6,795 bases of DNA from Solobacterium sp. (lineage in GTDB: Bacteria > Bacillota_I > Bacilli_A > Erysipelotrichales > Erysipelotrichaceae). The notes under the pieces are model-generated. The model saw only the letters and a list, made by a program, of their open reading frames with translations. It searched no databases and had not been told where the DNA came from. The position numbers were made by a program, and so were the translations under genes. The stretch spans positions 1-6,795 of the forward strand of contig JAFWCP010000459.1 of NCBI GenBank assembly GCA_017536845.1, in the 5' to 3' direction. Below are positions 1 through 5,922 of this stretch, piece by piece (position 1 is the stretch's first letter; each line of letters starts with the position of its first letter).

Positions 1-1175
1 AGCTGCTGGTCAAAGTAGCCGGGATCGATCTGGTGGCCATAGAGATACGAACCGCCCAGCGGCTTTACCAGTTCCATCAGGGTTTTGACAAAGGTGGATT
101 TGCCGGTGCCGTTGTCGCCGATGACAGCCACCCGGTCCCCTCTTCGCATCTTCAGCGAAATCGTGCAGAGCACGGAATCGTAGCCGATCTGCAGGTTCTC
201 GACTTCCAGCACGCGCTCGCCGCCCTTGCGCTCGGGGGTGAATTTCGCGTGGAAGGTCTTATCATCCGCCTTCTCCAGTTCGATCTTTTCCATCCGGTCA
301 AGATACTTGATCTTGGACTGGGCGAAGGCAGCCTTGTTTTTCTTATAGCGGAATTTCTCGATCAGCGCCTGGAGCCGTTCAATGTCCTTCTGCTGGCGGA
401 CATACGCCGCCTGGATGCGTTCCAGGTCATTGGCTTTCTGGCTGGCGTAGGAGCTGTAATTGCCGGTATAGCGCTTCATCTTCCCGTATTCCATATCGTA
501 GACGACATCCGCCGCCCGATCCAGGAACATCCGGTCATGCGATACCATGACCACCGCTTTGGGATAGCCGCGGACATAGCTTTCCAGCCATTCGATGGCA
601 TGCAGGTCAAGATGGTTGGTCGGCTCATCCAGCAGCAGTATATCGGGCTTGCTTAACAGGAGCTTGACAAAGGCAATACGGGTTTTCTGGCCGCCGGAAA
701 ACTCCCCGACTTTCCGCTGCAGGTCACTGATATCAAACCCGAAACGGGTAAAGACCGTCTTCATCTCCGCTTCCCAATGGTAGCCGCCGGCAGCTTCGTA
801 GTCTTCCTGCACCCGGGCATACTGGTCCAGCACCCGGTCATCAGGATCGTTCAGCAGGGCTTCTTCCAGCTCTTCAAGACGCTGCTGCAGGTCAAAGACC
901 TTCTGAAACACTGTCCTGAGCTCTTCTTCGACGGTAAAGTCATCGTGTTCAAGAACTTTCTGGGCCAGATAGCCGATGACGATGCCGTTCTGCTTTGTTA
1001 TGGTGCCGGCATCAAAGTTCTCTTCTCCGCACATGCAGCGCAGGAAGGTTGTCTTGCCGCAGCCGTTGCGGCCGACAAGCGCGATTTTCTCGTTGCCTTT
1101 GATTTCAAAGACCACATCTTCAAAGACGGTTTCCGCCCCATAGTATTTGGCAGCTTTTGCTACCTGGTACAGCAT
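1..1175 (-). CDS. ABC-F family ATPase, YdiF-like (3' end outside window)
   Basis: ABC-F proteins are soluble tandem ATPases without membrane domains that act at the ribosomal E site; some rescue stalled ribosomes or protect them from antibiotics. Visible here are 391 codons. The first ATPase domain has Walker A GRNGCGKTT (residues 35-43), the ABC signature FSGGQ (159-163), Walker B LLLDEPTNHLD (180-190) and the switch SHD (212-214). A charged Lys/Arg/Gln-rich inter-domain linker spans about 225-320 and includes KKNKAAFAQS near 278. The second domain opens with GDNGTGKST (353-361). The frame is open to the left edge, so the second signature, second Walker B and any C-terminal coiled coil are missing. 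The ATG at 1175 has a strong AGGAGG six bases upstream (1182-1187). A hairpin separates it from asnS. Placement next to tsaD and rex matches B. subtilis ydiF, but the exact subfamily, and whether it gives drug resistance, cannot be told from this part. Confidence 0.93.
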   Translation of the reverse strand, partial: MLYQVAKAAKYYGAETVFEDVVFEIKGNEKIALVGRNGCGKTTFLRCMCGEENFDAGTITKQNGIVIGYLAQKVLEHDDFTVEEELRTVFQKVFDLQQRLEELEEALLNDPDDRVLDQYARVQEDYEAAGGYHWEAEMKTVFTRFGFDISDLQRKVGEFSGGQKTRIAFVKLLLSKPDILLLDEPTNHLDLHAIEWLESYVRGYPKAVVMVSHDRMFLDRAADVVYDMEYGKMKRYTGNYSSYASQKANDLERIQAAYVRQQKDIERLQALIEKFRYKKNKAAFAQSKIKYLDRMEKIELEKADDKTFHAKFTPERKGGERVLEVENLQIGYDSVLCTISLKMRRGDRVAVIGDNGTGKSTFVKTLMELVKPLGGSYLYGHQIDPGYFDQQ

Positions 1176-1191
1176 AATTCACCTCCTGAAA

Positions 1192-1215
1192 AATGGGAAT
1201 GTCGCCATTCCCATT
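1192..1215 (-). promoter_or_regulatory. Intercistronic hairpin between asnS and the ABC-F gene
   Basis: A perfect 10-bp inverted repeat, arms 1192-1201 and 1206-1215, encloses a 4-base loop. In the minus-strand transcript the loop reads GCGA, which fits the stable GNRA tetraloop class. It begins eight bases after the asnS stop codon. The 3' arm runs into a short U stretch (five U counting the last two stem bases), then C, and then directly into the AGGAGG of the ABC-F gene. It could be a weak or partial terminator, an attenuator, or a stability/processing element; the short U tract makes full termination unlikely. Confidence 0.6.
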
Positions 1216-1222
1216 GAAATGT

Positions 1223-2611
1223 TCAGAATAACAGATTGCGCGGCGTACGGGCAAACGGAATGACATCGCGGATGTTTTCCATGCCGGTGATGTACATGAT
1301 GAAACGTTCGAAGCCGACGCCGAAGCCGGCATGCTGGCAGCCGCCGTAACGGCGCAGGTCAAGATACCACTGCAGGCCGTCCTTGCTCATGCCCATGTCG
1401 TCCATCTTCTTTTCCAGCACGTCGAGACGCTCTTCTCTCTGTGAGCCGCCGACCAGTTCGCCGACGCCCGGCACCAGCAGGTCGCAGGCGGCGACGGTCT
1501 TGCCGTCATCGTTCTGGCGCATGTAGAACGCCTTGATTTCACTCGGATAGTTGATCAGGAAGGTCGGGCCCTTGACATACTTTTCGGTGATGTATCTTTC
1601 GTGCTCGGTGTTGAGGTCCATGCCCCAGTAGATGTTGTTGTTTTCGAATTCCACATCTGCCTTCTTGAGGATTTCGATGGCCTCGGTATACGGCATACGG
1701 ACAAAGTCGGCATTGACAACGTTGTTAAGCCTTTCCAGCAATGTCTTATCAATCCGCTCATTGAAGAATTTCATTTCTTCCGGGCAGGCCTGCAGCACAT
1801 AGCCGATGCAGTACTTGACCAGGTCTTCAATGACATCCATATCATAGTCCAGGTCGGCAAACGCCATTTCCGGCTCGATCATCCAGAATTCGGCCGCGTG
1901 GGTTGTCGTGTTGGAGTTTTCGGCACGGAAAGTCGGGCCGAAGGTATAGATATCGCGGAAGGCCATGGCAAAGGCCTCACCCTGCAGCTGGCCGGAAACG
2001 GTCAGGGAAGCATGTCTGCCGAAGAAGTCTTCGTCATACTTGTCATCCTTGCGGGTTGTAACAGTAAAAGTTTCGCCGGCGCCTTCGGCATCGTTGCCGG
2101 TGATGATCGGCGTGTTGACATAGACAAAGCCCTGCTCCTGAAAGAAGGTATGGATGGCCATGGCCAGAGCGCTCCTGACCCTGAAGACCGCCGCGAATGT
2201 GTTGGCGCGGGGACGCAGGTGGCCGATTTCTCTTAAATACTCAAAGGTATGGCGCTTCTTCTGCAGCGGGTAGGTGTTGTCGCAGGCACCTTCGAGAATG
2301 ATCTCGGCGGCCTGGATTTCGAACGGCTGCTTCATATCCGGGGTCGGCACGTATTTGCCGATGACGGAAATCGCCGTGCCGGTCAGGTATTTCGTAACTT
2401 CCTGGTAGTTGGCCAGATCCGGTGTATAGACAATCTGCACGTTGTCAAAGAAAGAACCGTCGTTCAGAGCGATGAAAGATACATTCTTGGAAACGCGGTT
2501 CGTGCGAATCCACCCCTGCAGCATGACATAATCCAGCTGCTCCTTTTCGACGATATCGCCGTTTCTGGTCATTTCAAACAAATCACGTACACTGTATTCA
2601 GTTGTCATCAT
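1223..2611 (-). CDS. asnS: Asparaginyl-tRNA synthetase (AsnRS)
   Basis: Class IIb aminoacyl-tRNA synthetase that activates asparagine with ATP and charges tRNA-Asn in the cytoplasm. The 462-residue product is of normal length for bacterial AsnRS. An N-terminal OB-fold anticodon-binding domain (about 28-105, with QGWIRTNR at 32-39) is followed by the class II catalytic core. Motif 1 is near 156-170. Motif 2, starting [21 protein letters not shown] in shortened form FRAEN...EFWMIEPE, is at 228-248. Motif 3, GFGVGFERF followed by the [12 protein letters not shown] stretch, is at 429-457. The core lacks the large insertion domain of bacterial-type AspRS and has the AsnRS-type [12 protein letters not shown], so AspRS is excluded. 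The first of two adjacent ATGs is chosen because AGGAGG (2620-2625) lies eight bases before it; that site is inside the last rex codons. The gene starts 3 nt after the rex stop and probably shares its transcript. No T-box leader is present upstream. Confidence 0.97.
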   Translation of the reverse strand: MMTTEYSVRDLFEMTRNGDIVEKEQLDYVMLQGWIRTNRVSKNVSFIALNDGSFFDNVQIVYTPDLANYQEVTKYLTGTAISVIGKYVPTPDMKQPFEIQAAEIILEGACDNTYPLQKKRHTFEYLREIGHLRPRANTFAAVFRVRSALAMAIHTFFQEQGFVYVNTPIITGNDAEGAGETFTVTTRKDDKYDEDFFGRHASLTVSGQLQGEAFAMAFRDIYTFGPTFRAENSNTTTHAAEFWMIEPEMAFADLDYDMDVIEDLVKYCIGYVLQACPEEMKFFNERIDKTLLERLNNVVNADFVRMPYTEAIEILKKADVEFENNNIYWGMDLNTEHERYITEKYVKGPTFLINYPSEIKAFYMRQNDDGKTVAACDLLVPGVGELVGGSQREERLDVLEKKMDDMGMSKDGLQWYLDLRRYGGCQHAGFGVGFERFIMYITGMENIRDVIPFARTPRNLLF

Positions 2612-2614
2612 CTT

Positions 2615-3256
2615 CTATCCCTCCTGTTTGTTCATGTTGTTTGTTTCAAAGACAAGTTCCTGGATGCTTGACACCACATCGATGTGGCGTACATGCACAT
2701 GGTCGGGCACCTTGAACATGCCGACCGCAAAGCTGACAATGCCGCGGATGCCGTTTTCCACGAGCAGGTCAACTGTTTCCTGTTCCCTTTCGGAGATGCA
2801 CAATATGGCAATCCGGCACCCCTTCGGCATCTTTTCCGGCAGATCATACAGATCATAGACAGGCACCGATTCCACTTCGATGTTGGCCGCGTTGATGTCA
2901 AAGGCGCAGACAATTTCGCCGACAACGTGGCTCCAGTTGTTGTAATGCAGCAGCGCCGTGCCAAGGTTGCCGACGCCGACAAGGATGATCTTCTCGTCGA
3001 AATTCACCCCCAGTTCGCGGGAAAACACACGGATCAGTTCATCCACATCATAGCCGTACCCCTGTTTGCCCAATGACCCGAAGAAACTGAAGTCGCGCCG
3101 GATCGTCGTCGGTTCGATGCCGACCAGCTCTGACAGTTCCTTGGACATGATGCGGTTCTGTCCGTTGTTCTTGATTTTCCGCAGTGCCTTGAGATAGACA
3201 GGATATCTCTGCAGGGTTGCCCGCGGCACTTTTTTCTTCTGTTCCGGTTCACTCAT
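2615..3256 (-). CDS. rex: Redox-sensing transcriptional repressor Rex
   Basis: Rex is a homodimeric repressor that binds operators when NADH is low and lets go when NADH rises, controlling fermentation and anaerobic respiration genes. From the ATG at 3256 it is 213 residues, the usual size. The N-terminal winged-helix domain spans about 7-60, with recognition-helix sequence IEPTTIRRDFSFFG (47-60) typical of the family. The C-terminal Rossmann domain has the Gly-rich loop GVGNLGTAL (94-102) and FDIN (119-122), whose acidic residue suits NAD(H). The C-terminal helix that swaps between subunits is near 195-205. An in-frame TTG lies six bases further upstream (3262), giving 215 residues; the ATG is preferred because the family normally starts only a few residues before the winged helix. 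Neither start has a recognisable Shine-Dalgarno sequence, unlike all neighbours. The stop is TAG, three bases before the asnS start. Confidence 0.95.
   Translation of the reverse strand: MSEPEQKKKVPRATLQRYPVYLKALRKIKNNGQNRIMSKELSELVGIEPTTIRRDFSFFGSLGKQGYGYDVDELIRVFSRELGVNFDEKIILVGVGNLGTALLHYNNWSHVVGEIVCAFDINAANIEVESVPVYDLYDLPEKMPKGCRIAILCISEREQETVDLLVENGIRGIVSFAVGMFKVPDHVHVRHIDVVSSIQELVFETNNMNKQEG
2620..2625 (-). promoter_or_regulatory. asnS ribosome binding site inside the end of rex
   Basis: AGGAGG lies eight bases before the first asnS ATG and is formed by the last sense codons of rex (Gln-Glu-Gly), just before its TAG. This decides the first of the two tandem ATGs as the start and makes coupling of rex and asnS translation likely. 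Confidence 0.8.
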
Positions 3257-3262
3257 GGGCAA

Positions 3263-3310
3263 TATGATATCATAACCGGCAGTTTGTGAAAATATGGATT
3301 TTTTTCACGG
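3263..3310 (-). promoter_or_regulatory. Candidate rex promoter/operator region
   Basis: The gap between tsaD and rex is AT-rich. On the plus strand it holds TTGTGAA (3284-3290), a good Rex half-site, and a second inverted half TTTTCAC (3302-3308); GTGAAAA (3286-3292) and TTTTCAC form a 7-bp inverted repeat with a 9-base spacer. Known Bacillota Rex operators resemble TTGTGAA-N4-TTCACAA, so the spacing here is too long for a standard site and only the half-site match is solid. On the minus strand TTTTCA (3287-3292) and TATCAT (3264-3269) sit 17 bases apart as a weak -35/-10 pair. A perfect 12-bp palindrome TATGATATCATA (3263-3274) overlaps the -10. Autoregulation is known for Rex in several bacteria; for this site it is inference. 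Confidence 0.35.
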
Positions 3311-3312
3311 GA

Positions 3313-4323
3313 TCATTCTTCCCCCGGCATCAGCAGGCCCGGATCGGCCGAGGCGTCGTAATCGCCGAACAGGCCGTGCTTATATGCAATATATCCGGCG
3401 GCGCCGATCATGGCAGCATTGTCCGTGCAGCAGTAAAGCGGCGGGATGACCAGTTCGGTCTGCGGATATGCTGACATCTTCTCGGTAATCAGCTGGCGCA
3501 GCCTTGAATTGGCGGCAACACCGCCGGCCAGTACGAGCATGGCCGGCTGATACTGCTCAACTGCAGCCAGTGTTTTCTTCACCATGGACTGCAGGGCGGT
3601 TTCCTGGAAGATCCAGGCCGCATCGGCGGTATTGATCTCATTGCCCTTTTTTGTTTCCCTCTGGATCATCTGCAGGACAGCTGTCTTCAGGCCTGAAAAC
3701 GAGAAGTCAAGCGGATTGGCTGTTTTCGGGGTGGGCAGCGTGTAATGGGGGCCGCCCTGTTTTGCAAGCTTATCAATGCGCGGGCCGCCGGGATAGCCAA
3801 GCCCCAGCACCCTTGCCACCTTGTCGTAGGCTTCACCGATGGCATCATCGGCGGTTGTTCCGACAACCTTGAAATCCCAGTCGTTTTCCATATAGACAAG
3901 CTGGGAATGGCCGCCGGAAATCACCAGCGCCAGCAGCGGGAATCTGAGGTCCGCAACAAAGGCGTTGGCATAGATATGGCTGCACATATGGTTGACCGGG
4001 ATCAGCGGCTTATGGTATTTCATCGCCATTGTCTTGGCGGCCATGACCCCTACATGCAAAGAGCCGACAAGGCCGGGCCCCTGGGTATAGGCAATGCCGT
4101 CAATTTCCGCCATGGAAACGCCGGCTTCCTTAATCGCTTCGGATATGACCGCGGATAGGTTTTCCACGTGGATGCGGCTGGCCACTTCGGGCACCACACC
4201 GCCGTATAATGTATGTACATCAATCTGCGAAGAAACGATATTGGACAGGATTTCCTTCCCGTCCCTTACGATTGCGCATGCCGTTTCATCGCAGCTGCTT
4301 TCAATTGCCAGCAAAACTGTCAT
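3313..4323 (-). CDS. tsaD: tRNA t6A37 threonylcarbamoyltransferase TsaD
   Basis: TsaD transfers the threonylcarbamoyl group from threonylcarbamoyl-AMP to N6 of A37 in tRNAs that read ANN codons, working with TsaB and TsaE; the intermediate is made by TsaC/YwlC, which is not in this window. The 336 residues are the normal family length. Visible hallmarks are the ASKHA-fold start LLAIESSCDETA (4-15), the metal-binding pair in NHMCSH (H112 and H116), ISGGHS (135-140), GEAYDKVARVLGLGYPGGP (163-181), DFSFSGLKT (206-214), AGGVAAN (266-272) and the third metal ligand in CTDNAAM (D301). The ATG at 4323 has GGGAGG eight bases upstream, inside the end of rimI, and the first 23 bases overlap rimI. No missing catalytic residue is seen. 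Old annotations of this family as O-sialoglycoprotein endopeptidase (Gcp) are not supported by its known role. Confidence 0.97.
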   Translation of the reverse strand: MTVLLAIESSCDETACAIVRDGKEILSNIVSSQIDVHTLYGGVVPEVASRIHVENLSAVISEAIKEAGVSMAEIDGIAYTQGPGLVGSLHVGVMAAKTMAMKYHKPLIPVNHMCSHIYANAFVADLRFPLLALVISGGHSQLVYMENDWDFKVVGTTADDAIGEAYDKVARVLGLGYPGGPRIDKLAKQGGPHYTLPTPKTANPLDFSFSGLKTAVLQMIQRETKKGNEINTADAAWIFQETALQSMVKKTLAAVEQYQPAMLVLAGGVAANSRLRQLITEKMSAYPQTELVIPPLYCCTDNAAMIGAAGYIAYKHGLFGDYDASADPGLLMPGEE

Positions 4324-4765
4324 CTTCGCTTCCTCCCGCCGGCAGGACCATCAGGTATGCGTCCTCGCCGTCATCATAATAGTGTTTCCGAACAGCCGCG
4401 TTCAGAAAACCGAACTTCTGATATAAACCGATTGCCTTGTCATTGGAAACCCGTACTTCCAGGCTGACATATTCACAGCCTTCCTGAACCGCTTCCCTGA
4501 CGCAGTGTGCCATCAGCTTTGAACCGATGCCGGTATGCTGGAACGGCTTCAGCACGCCGATTGTCGCAATCTGGGCCTGGTCAAACATGATCCACAAATC
4601 CGCATAACCGGCCGGAACATCTTCATGCTCATACACAAACAGGCGGGCATACGGGTTCTGCCTGAGCTCATAGAGATACTGGTCGGCCGGCCATGGGCTT
4701 CTGAAAAGATCCTTTTCGGCATCTTCCAGCCAGACAAGGTCAGCTTCCGTCATCGGCCGGATCAT
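4301..4765 (-). CDS. rimI: RimI-type GNAT N-acetyltransferase
   Basis: GNAT-fold enzyme that transfers acetyl from acetyl-CoA to a protein N-terminus; E. coli RimI modifies ribosomal protein S18 and can act on other proteins. The 154-residue product has the family start MIRPMTEADL, the FRSPWP segment (21-26) typical of RimI, motif A with acetyl-CoA loop QHTGIG (76-81), and LEVRVSNDKAIGLYQKFGF (102-120). Glu103 and Tyr115 fall at the same positions as the catalytic pair proposed for E. coli RimI. About ten C-terminal residues (GGSEDDSFAG) go beyond the conserved core and are partly encoded in the 23-base overlap with tsaD. The start overlaps the tsaB stop as ATGA (4762-4765), with a GGTGAAGAA stretch ahead as a weak ribosome site, so translation probably depends on coupling to tsaB. 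Its place between tsaB and tsaD is a widespread arrangement. The actual substrate here is unknown. Confidence 0.93.
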   Translation of the reverse strand: MIRPMTEADLVWLEDAEKDLFRSPWPADQYLYELRQNPYARLFVYEHEDVPAGYADLWIMFDQAQIATIGVLKPFQHTGIGSKLMAHCVREAVQEGCEYVSLEVRVSNDKAIGLYQKFGFLNAAVRKHYYDDGEDAYLMVLPAGGSEDDSFAGN

Positions 4766-5349
4766 TTCTTCACCAGATAAGCCTCGGACGGCTTGAGATA
4801 TTCCGGCACCAGGGCGTGTACGTTATCCACCTTTTCCCAATGCCTGCGGACGGCCAGGAAGTTTGCACAGAGGTCAGGCCAGACATCTTCCCTGCCGCAC
4901 AGATGGCCATCGCCGATGATCCTGCCTTCCGTATCAATTTCAGTGATTTCCTTCACGGAAGGTTCTTCGGTCGCTTCACCGTTCTGATAGGCACATGTAT
5001 AGGCTCTGTGCGACCTGGCATCAACCAGCACCCGGCCGCTTTCATTGCCGGCCAGCAGCTGCAGCGAGCTGACTTTGTACAGATCGGCGCTGCCGTCCAT
5101 GCAGAAAACCTTGGCGGCCGTCATGGCGATACGTACGCCGGTATATGAGCCGGGGCCTTCGCCGACCACCACCGCGTCAATGTCTTCCGGTGTGACATGC
5201 GCCTGGTCCATCATTGCCATCAGCTTCGGGAAAAACTCTTCCGACTGATGTTTCCAGCATGCTTCCATCACGCCGGCAATCACCTGATCATCCCTGATCA
5301 GGGCAAGGGTCAGGAAGATATGGCTTGTATCCATACATAATATCGTCAT
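4762..5349 (-). CDS. tsaB: tRNA t6A37 complex dimerisation subunit TsaB
   Basis: TsaB is an ASKHA-fold paralogue of TsaD without catalytic activity; it pairs with TsaD and, together with TsaE, forms the bacterial t6A transfer complex. The 195-residue protein has the family N-terminus ILCMDTSH (3-10), the HQSEEFFPKL segment (34-43), the diagnostic GEGPGSYTGVRI (63-74), SSLQLLA (94-100) and DARSHRAY (110-117), where DAR-x-x-E-x-Y is commoner. It is somewhat shorter than the 220-230 residues usual in many bacteria, the shortening being in the C-terminal lobe, which is the part least conserved and not needed for the TsaD interface. GGAGG (5357-5361) lies seven bases before the ATG at 5349, inside tsaE. 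The ATG overlaps the tsaE stop as ATGA (5346-5349), and the 3' end overlaps rimI by four bases. If tsaE translation stops at its internal amber, coupling into tsaB would be lost, though its own ribosome site is strong. Confidence 0.95.
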   Translation of the reverse strand: MTILCMDTSHIFLTLALIRDDQVIAGVMEACWKHQSEEFFPKLMAMMDQAHVTPEDIDAVVVGEGPGSYTGVRIAMTAAKVFCMDGSADLYKVSSLQLLAGNESGRVLVDARSHRAYTCAYQNGEATEEPSVKEITEIDTEGRIIGDGHLCGREDVWPDLCANFLAVRRHWEKVDNVHALVPEYLKPSEAYLVKK

Positions 5350-5798
5350 GCAATTTCCTCCAGAAGCTTTTCGTATGCTTCGCCATGGGCTTCGAATTCA
5401 AAAACACGGTTGTCATCGTCCTTAAGGCGGATGGCAATGCGCAGGTAATTGGCCGGAATCAGCTCCGGCGTAAAGGCCGACCATTCCATCACGGTCAGGC
5501 CGCCGTCTTCAAGAACCTCGTCAAAGCCAAGGTCCTGGCTGATGCCTTCCAGCCGGTAGGCATCGATATGGTGCAGGACCAGACGGCCCTGATAGACCTT
5601 ATGGATCGTAAAGGTCGGACTGGTGACATGACGGCTGATGCCCAGGCCCCGGGCGATGCCCTAGGTCAATGTGGTCTTGCCTGCCCCCAGGTCGCCGTCA
5701 AGCAGGAACACCATGTCGGCCTCTGCCTTCTGTCCGAGTATTTCGCCCAGCGCTTTTGTCTCTTCCGCGCTGTATGTTTCTTTCTGCAGTTTTTTCAT
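5346..5798 (-). pseudogene. tsaE: tsaE, t6A complex ATPase, with in-frame TAG at codon 46
   Basis: TsaE is a small P-loop ATPase that drives the TsaB-TsaD complex through its t6A cycle. The full reading frame is 150 positions, normal for the family, and starts at ATG 5798 (MKKLQKETYS) with GAGG five bases upstream. Walker A is GDLGAGKTT (35-43). Codon 46 (5661-5663) is TAG. After it the same frame continues with all expected motifs: GIARGLGI (47-54), SPTFT (60-64), HHIDAYRL (76-83), DLGF (89-92) and the MEW segment (104-106), ending at TGA in an ATGA overlap with tsaB. Family members usually have a Gln, Lys or Arg at the amber position, and CAG to TAG is one base change. A truncated 45-residue product could not fold as an ATPase. 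It may be a real mutation, a sequence error, or read through; no other lesion is present, so any inactivation would be recent. Confidence 0.85.
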
Positions 5799-5817
5799 AG
5801 TTTCCTCACGGATAGTT

Positions 5818-5846
5818 ATTATAGTCAAATCACCTCGCTTAGGCAA
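5818..5846 (-). promoter_or_regulatory. Promoter of the tsaE-tsaB-rimI-tsaD operon
   Basis: On the minus strand, -10 TATAAT (5818-5823) is a perfect match, and -35 TTGCCT (5841-5846) matches four of six consensus bases; the spacer is 17 bases. A start about seven bases after the -10 would leave a short leader of roughly 13 bases, containing the GAGG of tsaE. This housekeeping-type promoter lies just after the terminator of the upstream gene, so it probably begins the transcript that covers the t6A genes and perhaps rex, asnS and the ABC-F gene. Confidence 0.75.
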
Positions 5847-5873
5847 ACACAACAGCAATGACAAAGTCATATG

Positions 5874-5905
5874 AAAAGCATCTGCCGCAATAAGCAGATG
5901 CCTTT
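5874..5905 (-). terminator. Rho-independent terminator after the lipoprotein-like gene
   Basis: A perfect 8-bp GC-rich stem GCATCTGC/GCAGATGC (5878-5885 and 5894-5901) with an 8-base loop is extended by a G-U pair and three A-U pairs. In the minus-strand transcript it ends in UUUU, then C. It begins 17 bases after the stop of the unknown gene and lies before the tsaE promoter, which separates the two transcription units. The U tract is short, so some readthrough is possible. Confidence 0.8.
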
Positions 5906-5922
5906 GAAAGTCTTTCCTTGTT

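Noticed and set aside
33..656. Long plus-strand open frame opposite the ABC-F gene, 207 codons
   Set aside because: It is antisense to a clearly conserved ATPase frame with all motifs, has no family resemblance, and such frames are expected in GC-moderate coding DNA.
1223..2611. Possible aspartyl-tRNA synthetase instead of AsnRS
   Set aside because: The motif 2 region [12 protein letters not shown], the length of 462 and the lack of the bacterial AspRS insertion domain fit AsnRS.
2612..2660. T-box riboswitch ahead of asnS
   Set aside because: asnS follows rex by three bases; there is no untranslated leader in which a T-box could fit.
1601..2671. Two plus-strand open frames opposite asnS and the end of rex
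   Set aside because: They are fully covered by conserved AsnRS and Rex coding sequence on the other strand and show no recognisable protein features.
3286..3308. Inverted repeat after tsaD read as a terminator
   Set aside because: The stem is AT-rich, only 7 bp with a 9-base loop, and is not followed by a U tract on the minus strand; an operator or chance is more likely.
5858..5870. Small inverted repeat ATGAC-AAA-GTCAT between the terminator and the tsaE promoter
   Set aside because: Five base pairs with a three-base loop is too small to claim a function without comparative data.
5661..5870. A separate 69-codon gene ending at the tsaE amber
   Set aside because: Its in-frame upstream start at 5870 would read through the promoter region; the real start is ATG 5798, and the frame is simply the N-terminal part of tsaE before the internal stop.
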